Below are positions 1-8,522 of a stretch of DNA of 64,000 bases, piece after piece. The stretch comes from Caballeronia ptereochthonis (GTDB lineage: Bacteria > Pseudomonadota > Gammaproteobacteria > Burkholderiales > Burkholderiaceae), in the NCBI RefSeq assembly GCF_001545075.1, contig NZ_FCOB02000026.1, positions 1 through 64,000 of the forward strand, given 5' to 3'. Within the stretch, counting starts at the first letter, position 1. The number at the start of each line of letters is the position of its first letter. A model generated the notes under the pieces. That model did not search any database, had not been told where the DNA came from, and worked only from the letters and a program-made list of their open reading frames with translations. The translations under genes and the position numbers were made by a program.

Positions 1-76
1 CGCATCGCTCCAACAGCGCTGCCGCCTAAAAAACAAACCCCACGTTCCGAAAAACATGGGGTTCGTCAGCAGTCTG

Positions 77-99
77 AATGCCGTCCCGGGGACGGCATT
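77..99 (+). terminator. Rho-independent terminator
   Basis: A perfect 10-bp stem (AATGCCGTCC / GGACGGCATT) with a 3-nt CGG loop is followed on the plus strand by a short T run. It most likely ends a plus-strand gene lying left of the window; the frame ending TAA at base 29 could be that gene's C-terminus, but only eight codons are visible. It could also help stop the minus-strand gene whose stop is at 136, although the T run is on the other side. Confidence 0.7.
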
Positions 100-135
100 T
101 TTCATGGGCGCGAGCGGTTTGGAAATCGTCGCGCG

Positions 136-1041
136 TCACACGGCGGGCAAGGCCGGGCGCGTCTCGATGCCGCGCCGGATCAGCGCTTCGACTTCCTTGC
201 GCTCCTCACCCGCGAGCGGCAGGCGCGGCGGCCGCACGGGCTCCGTGCCGAGTCCGACGATCGCCTCCGCGAGCTTGATGTTCTGCACGAGCTTGTGCGA
301 CACGTCGAGCGCGAGCAGCGGCGCGAACCAGCGGTAAATCGAACGCGCTTCCTCGACCCGTCCGGCGCGAATCAGCTTGTAGATCGCCACCGTCTCGCGC
401 GGGAACGCGCAGACGAGCCCTGCAACCCAGCCGTGCGCGCCCATCAGCAGCGCCTCCATTGCCAGATTGTCGACGCCGCAGAAGAGCGCGTAGCGATCGC
501 CCGTTTCGTTGATGAGATCGGTGATGCGCCGCACGTCGCCGCTCGATTCCTTGATCGCCGCGAACTTTGCGTCCTCGGCCAGTTCGGCGAACATCTTCGG
601 CGTGACGTCGACGCCGTAGGCGAGCGGATTGTTGTAGACCATCACCGGCAGCGGACTCGCGTCGGCGACCATGCGGAAGTGGTTGAGCGTCTCGCGCCGG
701 TCCGACAGATAGCGCAGCCCCGGCAGCACCATGTAACCCGCCGCGCCGTGGCCGGCGGCGCGTTCGGCCTGACGGCAGCCGTCGAGCGTGCTGTTTTCCG
801 CGATCGTCAGAAGCACCGGCACGCGGCCGCGCGCGGCGTCCACGGCGATGTCGAGCACTTCGAGCTTTTCGTCGAGCGAGAGCGTCGATGCTTCGCCGAG
901 GGACCCGCACACGATGATGCCGTCCACGCCCGCGTCGATCTGCGCGTCGATGTTCTTCGCGGTCCACGCGCGGTCTATGCTGAAATCGGCGTTGAACTTG
1001 GTGGTCACGGCGGGCATCACGCCTTCCCAGATATGCGTCAC
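136..1041 (-). CDS. lhpC: Delta1-pyrroline-4-hydroxy-2-carboxylate deaminase (DapA superfamily)
   Basis: This enzyme would deaminate the pyrroline produced from D-hydroxyproline to alpha-ketoglutarate semialdehyde in the cytosol. The 301-residue protein is a class I aldolase-type TIM barrel: GSLGEAST near residue 46, catalytic Tyr136 in VYNNP and the Schiff-base Lys164 in AAIKESSGD. I chose the GTG start at 1041 because GGAG lies five to six bases upstream; an internal ATG at 1017 has weaker support. The divergent epimerase and D-hydroxyproline dehydrogenase genes decide the substrate; from sequence alone it could be another DapA-family lyase. Confidence 0.85.
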   Translation of the reverse strand: MTHIWEGVMPAVTTKFNADFSIDRAWTAKNIDAQIDAGVDGIIVCGSLGEASTLSLDEKLEVLDIAVDAARGRVPVLLTIAENSTLDGCRQAERAAGHGAAGYMVLPGLRYLSDRRETLNHFRMVADASPLPVMVYNNPLAYGVDVTPKMFAELAEDAKFAAIKESSGDVRRITDLINETGDRYALFCGVDNLAMEALLMGAHGWVAGLVCAFPRETVAIYKLIRAGRVEEARSIYRWFAPLLALDVSHKLVQNIKLAEAIVGLGTEPVRPPRLPLAGEERKEVEALIRRGIETRPALPAV

Positions 1042-1266
1042 GACGGCTCTCCGAAAATGTTGGGACGGTAGGCAGTGTAAGCACCGGAAAATCGGGCGTC
1101 TTGCGTGTTTCGCGCGCGCGGCGTGCCGATTTCGGCATAGCCGTTTCGTCGTTGAAGCGCGGCCCGGGGAAGCGCTCCAGGGCAACGCCCACTTGTGCCG
1201 ATATCGTCATCAAAACCGTCAAGCCGCTTCAAGACGCCCGCCGCCCGCATTTCTAGGATAGGCGGC

Positions 1267-2217
1267 ATGAAAACCATCGACATCATCGACTCGCATACGG
1301 GCGGCGAACCGACGCGCCTCGTGATCGCGGGTGGCCCGGATCTGGGCGGCGGCACCCTCCCGCAACGTCTCGACACGTTCCGCACGCGCTTCGACGACTG
1401 GCGCCGCGCCATCGCCACCGAACCGCGCGGCTCGGACGTGATGGTCGGCGCGCTCCTGTGCGAGCCCGACGATCCGGCCGCGGCCGCGGGCGTCATCTTC
1501 TTCAATAACGTCGGCTATCTTGGCATGTGCGGGCACGGCACGATCGGGCTCGTCGCGTCGCTCGCCTACGCACGCCGAATCGCGACGGGGCGGCATCGCA
1601 TCGACACGCCGGTCGGTCCCGTCGATGCGACGCTCAACGCGAACGGCAGCGTCAGCGTGCGCAACGTGCCCGCATACCGGCATCTGCGCGCGGTGACGGT
1701 CGACCTGCCCGGTCACGGTCCGCTCACGGGCGACGTCGCCTGGGGCGGCAACTGGTTCTTCCTCGTCGCGGATCACGGGCGCGAGCTCGTTCCCGCGCGC
1801 ATCGGCGAGCTGACCGCCTTCACCGAAGCGATCCGCGACGCGCTGCGCGCGCAGGGCATCACGGGCGCCGATGGCGCGTACATCGACCATATCGAGCTGT
1901 TTGCGGATTCGCCGGTTCCGGGCGTCGACAGCCGCAACTTCGTGCTGTGTCCGGGCAGCGCGTACGACCGCTCGCCGTGCGGCACCGGCACGAGCGCGAA
2001 GCTCGCGTGCCTCGCGGCCGACGGTCTGCTCGCGCCGGGCGAGGTGTGGCGTCAGGAAAGCATCATCGGCAGCGTGTTCGAGGGAAGTTACTCGACCGAG
2101 CGCGACAGCCTCGTTCCGACGATCACCGGGTACGCGCACATCATGGGCGAAGGGCGTCTCGTGTTCGACGAGCGCGATCCGTTCACACGCGGCATCGAGC
2201 TCGGCGCTCAGGCATGA
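1267..2217 (+). CDS. lhpA: 4-hydroxyproline 2-epimerase
   Basis: Interconverts trans-4-hydroxy-L-proline and cis-4-hydroxy-D-proline, the first step of hydroxyproline catabolism. The 316-residue protein belongs to the proline racemase family and keeps both catalytic cysteines: Cys88 in MCGHGTIG and Cys238 in SPCGTGTSAK. Two cysteines exclude the dehydratase branch, which has Thr at one position. The start at 1267 has an AGGA element upstream. Its TGA overlaps the ATG of the next gene (ATGA), so it heads a translationally coupled four-gene operon. Confidence 0.92.
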   Translation: MKTIDIIDSHTGGEPTRLVIAGGPDLGGGTLPQRLDTFRTRFDDWRRAIATEPRGSDVMVGALLCEPDDPAAAAGVIFFNNVGYLGMCGHGTIGLVASLAYARRIATGRHRIDTPVGPVDATLNANGSVSVRNVPAYRHLRAVTVDLPGHGPLTGDVAWGGNWFFLVADHGRELVPARIGELTAFTEAIRDALRAQGITGADGAYIDHIELFADSPVPGVDSRNFVLCPGSAYDRSPCGTGTSAKLACLAADGLLAPGEVWRQESIIGSVFEGSYSTERDSLVPTITGYAHIMGEGRLVFDERDPFTRGIELGAQA

Positions 2218-3362
2218 ATGCGGATGTGATCGTCGTCGGCGCGGGGATCGTCGGGGCGGCGTGCGCGGCGGAGTTCGCGCAGCGCGGGCTGTCGGTCGAG
2301 GTGCTGGAGGCGCGCGGCATCGGCGGCGGCGCAACGGCGGCCGGCATGGGCCATATCGTCGTGATGAACGATACGCGCGCCGAGTTCGCGCTGGCGCGGG
2401 CATCGCGCGAACTGTGGCTCGCGCTCGCGCCGCAGTTGCGCGAGCGCGATGCCTTTCACCGCTGCGGCACCCTCTGGGTAGCCGAAGACGAAGAGGAGCT
2501 CGGCGCCGCCCGCGCCATGCGCGACGCGTTCGCGGCGGCGGGCGTGAACGCGCGCATGCTCGATGCGGCCGCCCTGCGCGAGTCGGAGCCGGCGCTCAGT
2601 CACGCGATGCAGGGCGGCCTTCTGATCGAGGACGACGCCATCGTGTACGCACCGGCCGCCGCGCAATGGCTTCTGAGCTGCTCGCCGGGCGCGGCGCGCA
2701 TCCGCGTGTCGACCGGTTGCGCGGTTCGCGCCGTCGATGCAAACGACGCTCACGCCGGCGTCACGCTGGCGAGCGGCGAGCTTCGCTCGGCCGCGCATGT
2801 CATTGTCGCCAATGGGCTCGCGGTGCCGGATCTGATCGCCGGCGTGCCGCTCGAAGCGAAAAAGGGCCACTTGCTCATCACCGACCGCTATTCCGGCACG
2901 ATCCGGCATCAGGTGCTGGAGCTCGGCTACATCAAGAGCGCGCATCACGCGCGCGGCACCTCGGTTGCGTTCAACGCGCAACCGCGTCCGACCGGGCAGG
3001 TGCTGATCGGCTCGTCGCGCCAGTTCGGCACCGTCGATCCCGCCGTCGACATCGATGTGCTTTCCGCGATGCTCGCGCGCGCGACGCGATATCTGCCCGG
3101 CATCGGCGCGCTCGACGCGATCCGCGCGTGGACCGGCTTTCGCGCGGCCACGCCCGACGGCCTGCCGCTGATCGGCCCGGCGCGTCATACGGGCGACCGG
3201 CTGTGGCTCGCGGCGGGTCACGAAGGGCTCGGCGTGACGACATCGCTCGGCACGGCGAAGCTCATCGCCGCGCAGCTCCTCGGCGATTCCGTTCCATTCG
3301 ACATGCCCGACACGAGCGCCTTCTCGCCGCAACGATTCGCGGAGGAGCACGCGGATGGATGA
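2214..3362 (+). CDS. D-hydroxyproline dehydrogenase, FAD amino-acid oxidase-like subunit
   Basis: FAD-dependent oxidoreductase of the D-amino-acid oxidase (DAO) fold that would oxidise cis-4-hydroxy-D-proline to the pyrroline. The dinucleotide-binding VVGAGIVGA motif is at residues 6-14 of 382, and the C-terminus carries the usual GLGVTTSLGTAKL segment that closes the FAD site. It starts in the ATGA overlap with the epimerase and overlaps the next gene by 8 nt. In Pseudomonas the homologous enzyme is a heterotrimer of DAO-like, NAD/FAD-like and 2Fe-2S subunits; the same three genes are consecutive here. Confidence 0.88.
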   Translation: MNADVIVVGAGIVGAACAAEFAQRGLSVEVLEARGIGGGATAAGMGHIVVMNDTRAEFALARASRELWLALAPQLRERDAFHRCGTLWVAEDEEELGAARAMRDAFAAAGVNARMLDAAALRESEPALSHAMQGGLLIEDDAIVYAPAAAQWLLSCSPGAARIRVSTGCAVRAVDANDAHAGVTLASGELRSAAHVIVANGLAVPDLIAGVPLEAKKGHLLITDRYSGTIRHQVLELGYIKSAHHARGTSVAFNAQPRPTGQVLIGSSRQFGTVDPAVDIDVLSAMLARATRYLPGIGALDAIRAWTGFRAATPDGLPLIGPARHTGDRLWLAAGHEGLGVTTSLGTAKLIAAQLLGDSVPFDMPDTSAFSPQRFAEEHADG

Positions 3363-3603
3363 TTTCGTCAGCGTGACCGTCGACGGCGAGCCGCTCGCCG
3401 TGCCCGCTTTCACGACCGTCGCGGCGGCGCTCGCGATGCGCGGCGTCAGCGCGACGCGCCGCTCGGTCATCGGCGAGCCGCGCGCCGCGCTGTGCGGCAT
3501 GGGCGTGTGCCACGAATGCCGCGTGAAGGTCGATGGCCGCGCGCATGTGCTCGGCTGTCAGACGCTTTGCCGCGACGGCCTCTCGATCGAGACCATGCGA
3601 TGA
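3355..3603 (+). CDS. D-hydroxyproline dehydrogenase, small 2Fe-2S subunit
   Basis: An 82-residue ferredoxin-like subunit. Four cysteines sit at 47, 52, 55 and 68 (LCGMGVCHEC ... LGC), the spacing of plant-type [2Fe-2S] domains found in sarcosine and octopine oxidase small subunits. It probably relays electrons between the FAD subunits. It begins inside the end of the DAO-like gene and shares an ATGA overlap with the following gene, consistent with stoichiometric synthesis of one complex. Confidence 0.88.
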   Translation: MDDFVSVTVDGEPLAVPAFTTVAAALAMRGVSATRRSVIGEPRAALCGMGVCHECRVKVDGRAHVLGCQTLCRDGLSIETMR

Positions 3604-4883
3604 AAGCCGAGCATGCCGATATCGCGATCGTCGGTGCGGGCCCCGCGGGATTGAGCGCGGCGCGAATCGCGGCACGCGCGGGCGCGCGCGTCGCGCTCAT
3701 CGACGACAATCCGCGCCCCGGCGGACAGATCTGGCGGCAGGGGCCGACGCTTGCGTCCGCCGCGCCGCTGCGCGAATGGCTGGACGATGCGCGGCGTCGC
3801 CCGAACCTCTTCGTCATGAACGCGGCGAAGGTCGCCGCCGCCCCCGGCGACAAGCGGCTCTTGCTGGAACGCGACGGTGCGCCGGTCGTGCTCGGCTATT
3901 CGAAGCTCATCCTGGCGACGGGCGCGCGCGAGCGTCTCCTGCCATTCGAAGGCTGGACCTTGCCCGGCGTGAGCGGCGCGGGCGGCCTGCAGGCGCTCGT
4001 CAAGGGCGGGATGCCGGTGCGCGGCGAGCGCGTCGTCGTGGCGGGCAGCGGGCCGCTTTTGCTCGCCGTCGCCGATACCGCGCGCCGCCACGGCGCCGAT
4101 GTCCTCGCAGTGATCGAGCAGGCTCCGCTTGCCCGCGTGGCGCGATTCGTCGCCTCGCTCGTGCGTACGCCGGGCAAGCTGGCGCAGGCGGCGGCGCTGG
4201 CAAGTGCGCTCGGCGTCTCGCGGTATCGCGCGGAAAGCGTCGTCGTGAAGGCGCATGGTGGAACCCGCGTCGAGGCCGTCACCATTCGCACGCGCGGGCG
4301 CGATGAAACGATTGAAGCGGATCGCATCGCGTGCGGCTACGGGCTCGTGCCGAACGCGACGCTGGCGCTCGCGCTCGGCTGCTCGATCGCCGAAGCCGAC
4401 GGCGCGATCCGCGTCGACGATGCGCAGCGCACCTCGCTCGAAGACATCTACGCGGCGGGCGAATGCACGGGCGTCGGCGGGATGGAACTGGCGAGCGCGG
4501 AGGGCGCGCTCGCGGCGCATGCGGCGCTCGGCGTGTCCGCCGACGCGCGTTTCGAGCGCGAGCGCGATCGCTGGCGCGCGTTTGCCCGGCGCGTGGCGCG
4601 CGCGTTCGAACTCGGTCCCGCCGCCCGCGCGATGCCGTCTCCGGACACCTTGCTGTGCCGCTGCGAGGACGTCCCGCTCGGCGAAGTCGCCGCGCACGCG
4701 GATTGGCGCGACGCGAAGCTCCAGACGCGCTGCGGCATGGGTCCGTGTCAGGGGCGCATCTGCGGCGAGGCGGCATCCATCTACTTCGGATGGCCGCGCG
4801 CGGTGGCGCGACCGCCGTTCACGCCGGTGCGCATCGACACGCTGATCGCCGCGCGCGATCCTGCCGGGCCGCCGCATGCATAG
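3600..4883 (+). CDS. D-hydroxyproline dehydrogenase, NAD/FAD-binding large subunit
   Basis: A 427-residue flavoprotein of the SoxA/OoxA type. An N-terminal IVGAGPAGLSA motif (residues 10-20) binds FAD, a second GxGxxx nucleotide fold lies near residue 145, and the C-terminus has a BFD-like [2Fe-2S] domain with LCRCED around 352 and RCGMGPCQGRIC around 377-388. It would pass electrons to the respiratory chain or another acceptor. It is the last gene of the coupled epimerase-dehydrogenase operon; no aldehyde dehydrogenase or transporter gene follows in this window. Confidence 0.86.
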   Translation: MKAEHADIAIVGAGPAGLSAARIAARAGARVALIDDNPRPGGQIWRQGPTLASAAPLREWLDDARRRPNLFVMNAAKVAAAPGDKRLLLERDGAPVVLGYSKLILATGARERLLPFEGWTLPGVSGAGGLQALVKGGMPVRGERVVVAGSGPLLLAVADTARRHGADVLAVIEQAPLARVARFVASLVRTPGKLAQAAALASALGVSRYRAESVVVKAHGGTRVEAVTIRTRGRDETIEADRIACGYGLVPNATLALALGCSIAEADGAIRVDDAQRTSLEDIYAAGECTGVGGMELASAEGALAAHAALGVSADARFERERDRWRAFARRVARAFELGPAARAMPSPDTLLCRCEDVPLGEVAAHADWRDAKLQTRCGMGPCQGRICGEAASIYFGWPRAVARPPFTPVRIDTLIAARDPAGPPHA

Positions 4884-4968
4884 TGGGGCCAGCGCCAATT
4901 TTGTCCGCGCCCGCGTGCTCCTATAATCGGGCGCCTGCTTCAACCGAGCGCAACTCACACCACGACGC

Positions 4969-5796
4969 ATGACGAGCACGACAGGCCTCACGGCGAACGA
5001 CGCGCCCGCGCCATCGATTGCGCCGCTTCCCGGATCGACGCTCGCCGACATGCTCGCGCATTTCGCGCTGCTCGCGCCGGTGTTCGATGCGATGCCCGAC
5101 ATCGTGTTCTTCGTGAAGGACCGCGAGGCGCGCTATGCGATGGTCAATCGCACGCTCGCCCGCCGCTGCGGCCACAAGGACGACAAGGCCGCGCTTCTCG
5201 GCAAGACCGCGGAGGACGTGTTTCCGCGCCGCTTCGGGCGTATCTACACGGCGCAGGATCAGGCGATCATCGCGCAGGGGCATCAACTGATCGATCAGCT
5301 CGAACTGCATCTCTACCCGGGGCGCGAGCCCGGCTGGTGCATGACCTGCAAACAGCCGCTGCACGACAGTCAGGGCAATATCGTGGGGCTCGCGGGCATA
5401 TCGCGCGATCTGCAGGCCGCCGAGGGCACGCATCCGGCGTACAGCCGGCTCGCGGCGGTGGTGCAGCACATCCAGGAAAACTACGTGCACCCGCTCAACA
5501 TGCGGCAGCTCGCGCAGATGGCGAACATGTCGATCGCGCAGCTGGAGCGCTATTTCCACAAGGTCTTTCATCTGACCCCGCGCCAGGTTCTTCTGAAGAC
5601 GCGGCTCGACGCGGCCACGGCGCTGCTCGTCACGCACGACAAGGTCACCGATGTCGCCGCGCTGTGCGGCTATACCGATCACAGTGCGTTTACGCGTCAG
5701 TTCAAGGCGACCGTGGGCATTACGCCGAGCGAATATCGCGCGCTGTTGCAGTCCGGGGCAACGCGCCCCGATTCGGCGCGGGACGCAAATGTCTGA
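4969..5796 (+). CDS. PAS-AraC transcriptional regulator, probable hydroxyproline-pathway activator
   Basis: A 275-residue protein with an N-terminal PAS sensor domain (about residues 30-148, core DIVFFVKD...YAMVN) and a C-terminal AraC/XylS two-HTH domain (about 160-262, including the second-helix pattern VAALCGYTDHSAFTRQFK). PAS-AraC fusions are uncommon; here the PAS replaces the usual cupin effector domain. It is co-directional with, and 85 bp after, the hydroxyproline operon, matching the AraC-type regulators of this pathway in Pseudomonas. The link to hydroxyproline is inferred from position. No strong ribosome binding site precedes the ATG. Confidence 0.8.
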   Translation: MTSTTGLTANDAPAPSIAPLPGSTLADMLAHFALLAPVFDAMPDIVFFVKDREARYAMVNRTLARRCGHKDDKAALLGKTAEDVFPRRFGRIYTAQDQAIIAQGHQLIDQLELHLYPGREPGWCMTCKQPLHDSQGNIVGLAGISRDLQAAEGTHPAYSRLAAVVQHIQENYVHPLNMRQLAQMANMSIAQLERYFHKVFHLTPRQVLLKTRLDAATALLVTHDKVTDVAALCGYTDHSAFTRQFKATVGITPSEYRALLQSGATRPDSARDANV

Positions 5797-6129
5797 CGGG
5801 AAATCGGGGTACGGCTGGTGCCGGAATTACACAGTCGTGCTTCGACGTTCCGGACGCGCGCGGCGCGCATCCGCGAAGAGGCCCGCCAGACGGAGCCTTC
5901 GCGGCGACGACGGCCGGCGGTCCGGTTTTTGCTCGGTTAGGCACGCCGCGACCGGGCAGAATTTCACACGTCGCGGCCAAAACCGCGAGCGTTCCGCACC
6001 GGCGCACACGCGGCATAAATAACGGTGCGTTCGGAATTTCCGCCGCGTTTTCGTGTCAATCGGAGCGCATGGCGGCGAGCAGTGGAGACCGTCGCGAGAA
6101 TTCCGTTTTTGGCTGTAGAAAAGAACATC
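5797..6129. other. Non-coding interval
   Basis: About 330 bp between the PAS-AraC gene and the receiver gene. Short open frames cross it but none has a ribosome binding site or codon bias of a gene. I see no clear terminator; it presumably holds the promoter of the receiver gene. Confidence 0.5.
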
Positions 6130-6540
6130 ATGAGCGAAGTAGCAAGACTGGGGCATATGCGGATCGTGCTCGTCGAAGACGATCCCGAGAGCAGGGCATC
6201 GCTGCAAATGTTGCTGGAAGAGGAAGGTGCCGAAGTGATCGCCGTGGCCGACGCCGAAGATGGCGCGCAAGCAGCGATCGAGCATCTCCCCGATACGGTG
6301 ATCTGCGATCTCGACCTACCCGAAATGGACGGTTTCTATCTCATCCAACGTTTGCGGGATCACGAAATACGCGGCAACCTGCCGCCTTCCGTGGCGATCG
6401 CGCTGACGGGACACGATGGCGAGGAGTATCGCCTGCGAAGCATCGGCGAAGGATTCCAGCATTTCATGACCAAGCCCGTGCAGCCCGACGAACTCGTCAC
6501 GCTGATACAGGATGCCGCCGGCGCGCGGGTGGTGACTTGA
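6130..6540 (+). CDS. Single-domain response regulator (CheY-like)
   Basis: A 136-residue stand-alone receiver domain. The acidic pocket is at Glu16-Asp18 (LVEDDPES), the phosphoacceptor is Asp60 in VICDLDLPEMDG, the switch Thr is 93 and the conserved Lys is 115 (MTKPVQ). There is no output domain, so it would act by protein contact or as a phosphotransfer sink. The ATG at 6130 was chosen over an upstream ATG at 6025 because the first 35 codons look non-coding. No kinase is adjacent; the nearest is the hybrid kinase at 10.3 kb. Confidence 0.85.
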   Translation: MSEVARLGHMRIVLVEDDPESRASLQMLLEEEGAEVIAVADAEDGAQAAIEHLPDTVICDLDLPEMDGFYLIQRLRDHEIRGNLPPSVAIALTGHDGEEYRLRSIGEGFQHFMTKPVQPDELVTLIQDAAGARVVT

Positions 6541-6591
6541 GGCGCTGATACGCGGGACGAACGCGGCGTGCTTGCGCCGCGTGCCGAGTCG

Positions 6592-6762
6592 TCATGAACG
6601 GTCGCGATTGCGCGCTCGCGTCGCGCCCGTGATGACGGCGATACCCAGCATGATGACCGCGACGATCATGATCGTATGCTGTGAGACGTGCATCGCGACC
6701 AGCGCCCATGACACGCCGCCGATCAGGATCAGCCAGCCGATGAGGTAGATGATCAACGTCAT
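6592..6762 (-). CDS. Small two-helix inner-membrane protein
   Basis: A 56-residue protein starting MTLIIYLIGWLIL and ending RARNRDRS. Two hydrophobic segments (about residues 2-22 and 30-46) are followed by a basic cytoplasmic tail. An excellent Shine-Dalgarno (AAAGGAGA) sits seven bases before the ATG, which is the main reason to call it. The function is unknown; such proteins are common single genes in Burkholderia. It faces the receiver gene convergently. Confidence 0.75.
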   Translation of the reverse strand: MTLIIYLIGWLILIGGVSWALVAMHVSQHTIMIVAVIMLGIAVITGATRARNRDRS

Positions 6763-7622
6763 CGATTTCTCCTTTCTCGTTGAGTATTGGTAAGCGTAGT
6801 GCGGTCTTCATGAAAGGACGCTGTCCTTTCGACGCCCGGGCGCGCACAGGTTCATTTCATGCAAGGGGCGTACCGCTGGCGGCATCGTCGAATCTGGAGC
6901 TCGGGCGATGAACGAAGCGCCGTTGGCGGGCAATTATTTCGGTCCTGCCAATTACGCGCCGAATCGCTCGGACATATCGCATGAAGACATATCTGAAACG
7001 CCTGATGGCAGTCAATTCGTTCCCATCGCGGCTTAATGACGAGAATCAGCGATTCGCCAATCTGATTCCGCCCATTCGATGGCTCTGAAATAACCCCGGG
7101 ATTACTCGGCGTGGCGCTTGCGCCGTTCATGTATTTCTCGGGTTTCAAACGGCCTGGTTGAGCGTTTTCTTTCATCGGCTGGAAATTCGGTCGAAGTTCA
7201 CCATACGCGGTTATCCGAAGAACTACGTGGGCATCTTCATCAAACCGCAGCGGAAGAACGTTGAGCGTGCGTTCCGGCAAGCCGATAGTGTTATTTGATG
7301 CGTGTCCCCTTGCGGCCACCGAAAAGATTTCGGCGCTTCGCACCGTCCGAACATCCTCGATTTCCGGCGTGATTGCAAAGTCGATAGCGACGCCGCTGCC
7401 GTCCGCGGTCTTGTCCGGCAGGACATGGATCACTCCGGCGACGCGGCGGATCCGCGACCACTTCAGAGTGCGGATTTCGGTCGAACGCTGACTGCGATTG
7501 GCAGCGTCGACCTCTACCTGTCCTGGCGCGGGAGGAGCGCTGTCGCCATGTTTTTTCTCAAGGACGCGAAAGGGGCGCACAATGGGTGTATTGGCAATCG
7601 GAACAGAACACTGGAGCTCTCC
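6763..7622. other. Accessory interval with recombinase relic, otherwise no intact gene
   Basis: About 860 bp with visibly lower GC than its surroundings and no convincing intact gene. It contains the decayed tyrosine recombinase described separately. A 42-codon plus-strand frame (6908-7036) starting MNEAPLAGNYFG is open but has no ribosome binding site. The base composition and relic suggest a degraded mobile element insertion. Confidence 0.5.
7323..7523 (-). pseudogene. Relic of a tyrosine recombinase (phage-type integrase) catalytic domain
   Basis: On the minus strand, residues of one frame read QRSTEIRTLKWSRI, then GVIHVLPDKTADGSG and IDFAITPEIEDV. This is the layout of integrase box I (catalytic Arg before xxEI..L.W) followed by the beta-hairpin Lys (KT) and the P-T-P-E-[IL] segment. 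Near 7330 the similarity appears to shift by one base into a frame reading RNLFGGRKGTR, which then hits a stop. The later His/Arg/Tyr boxes are absent. The frame remains open for 302 codons (6852-7760), but the rest does not look like protein and overlaps a better plus-strand gene. Confidence 0.55.
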
Positions 7623-7847
7623 ATGTCGCGCTTGATGAAAATCGGAAATCATGAATTTCATGTTGTTGTGCAGGCCTCGGGTGGCGGGGGCTTCACATAC
7701 ACCGTCGTTGATATAGACCTGACTGGTCCCCAGATCACGGAGATCCGGTACGAAAGCCACTTGTGTTTTGAAACGGAAAACGACGCCTACGAGGGCGGTT
7801 CAGCGCATGTTCGCAAACGTGCGAGAACCGGCGCAGCTCATCGCTGA
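7623..7847 (+). CDS. Small conserved hypothetical protein
   Basis: A 74-residue soluble protein starting MSRLMKIGNHEFHVVVQ with a Gly-rich turn (SGGGGFTYTV) and an acidic-aromatic C-terminal half. The start is supported by GGAG six bases upstream. It resembles small beta-rich proteins seen next to stress genes in Burkholderia, but I cannot name a family. It lies in the less GC-rich patch directly upstream of the zinc-ribbon/DUF1488 gene and may be co-transcribed with it. Confidence 0.6.
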   Translation: MSRLMKIGNHEFHVVVQASGGGGFTYTVVDIDLTGPQITEIRYESHLCFETENDAYEGGSAHVRKRARTGAAHR

Positions 7848-7946
7848 GCACCATCGGGACGTCCGCCGATCATTGCAGAGATTTGTTAGCTGTTCGCTCG
7901 CAAAAGGCATAGGGTTGAGACGGCAGTCAGTTGTCAAGGGGGCGCC

Positions 7947-8372
7947 ATGTGGCACTGCATCCGATGTCATTTCAATCTGCCGCGCGATGCTGCTCACCCA
8001 GCCATCGATTGTTTCGGTATTTATTTCGTGTGTCCTAAATGCGAGTGCCATAACAGGCTGGCGAACTACGGTAAGAACGGGCGTGTTTCGCTGCAAAAAT
8101 CGCGAGTCTGGGAGTCTTTAATGCTCAACGCCCCTTTGCTGCGCCTGGAAGGCGACCTTTTCTTCCAACACGAGATTCGAAACAAGCGATTTCAAATACA
8201 AGTCACGCTCGGATGCCTGACCGACGTGTTTGGATCTGATGGTTCACTGGAGGGCGATCGAATCGCCTTTCTCGCAAATCTCGACCAAATCCTCGTGGTC
8301 GCAAAAAACAAGGTGATGAGTGGCTTGAACTCACCTATCAAGCTTTCGGCAACCGATTTTCGATTCGTCTAA
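7947..8372 (+). CDS. Zinc-ribbon protein fused to a DUF1488-like domain
   Basis: A 141-residue protein in two parts. Residues 1-40 hold a four-cysteine ribbon (Cys4, Cys7, Cys29, Cys32) expected to bind zinc. Residues about 72-141 match the DUF1488 pattern: FQIQVTLGCLTDVFG, then a helical stretch and the terminal LSATDFRFV. DUF1488 proteins are usually 80-90 residues and stand alone, so the ribbon is an added module. AAGGGGG four bases before the ATG supports the start. The function is unknown; a role in nucleic-acid or protein binding is only suggested by the ribbon. Confidence 0.7.
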   Translation: MWHCIRCHFNLPRDAAHPAIDCFGIYFVCPKCECHNRLANYGKNGRVSLQKSRVWESLMLNAPLLRLEGDLFFQHEIRNKRFQIQVTLGCLTDVFGSDGSLEGDRIAFLANLDQILVVAKNKVMSGLNSPIKLSATDFRFV

Positions 8373-8522
8373 GGGATCTGATCGGTTTCGGCTGCTACGC
8401 GGCGTTGGCCGTTCTCATTCGTCCGGGTTGATGACGCCGCAGCGGGTCGCGCTTGCCGGGGCGACCCATCACGGTCGGGCGTAACTCCATCAAGTCGGAT
8501 GGCCGGATATAGCGGCCTGTCA

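Noticed and set aside
36..63. Second hairpin (AACCCCA / TGGGGTT) at the left edge
   Set aside because: A 14-nt loop and 7-bp stem without T run; weaker than the adjacent terminator and probably chance.
6852..7760. 302-codon minus-strand frame treated as an intact gene
   Set aside because: Only about 60 residues look like protein (integrase box I region); it overlaps a better plus-strand gene and lacks a start signal.
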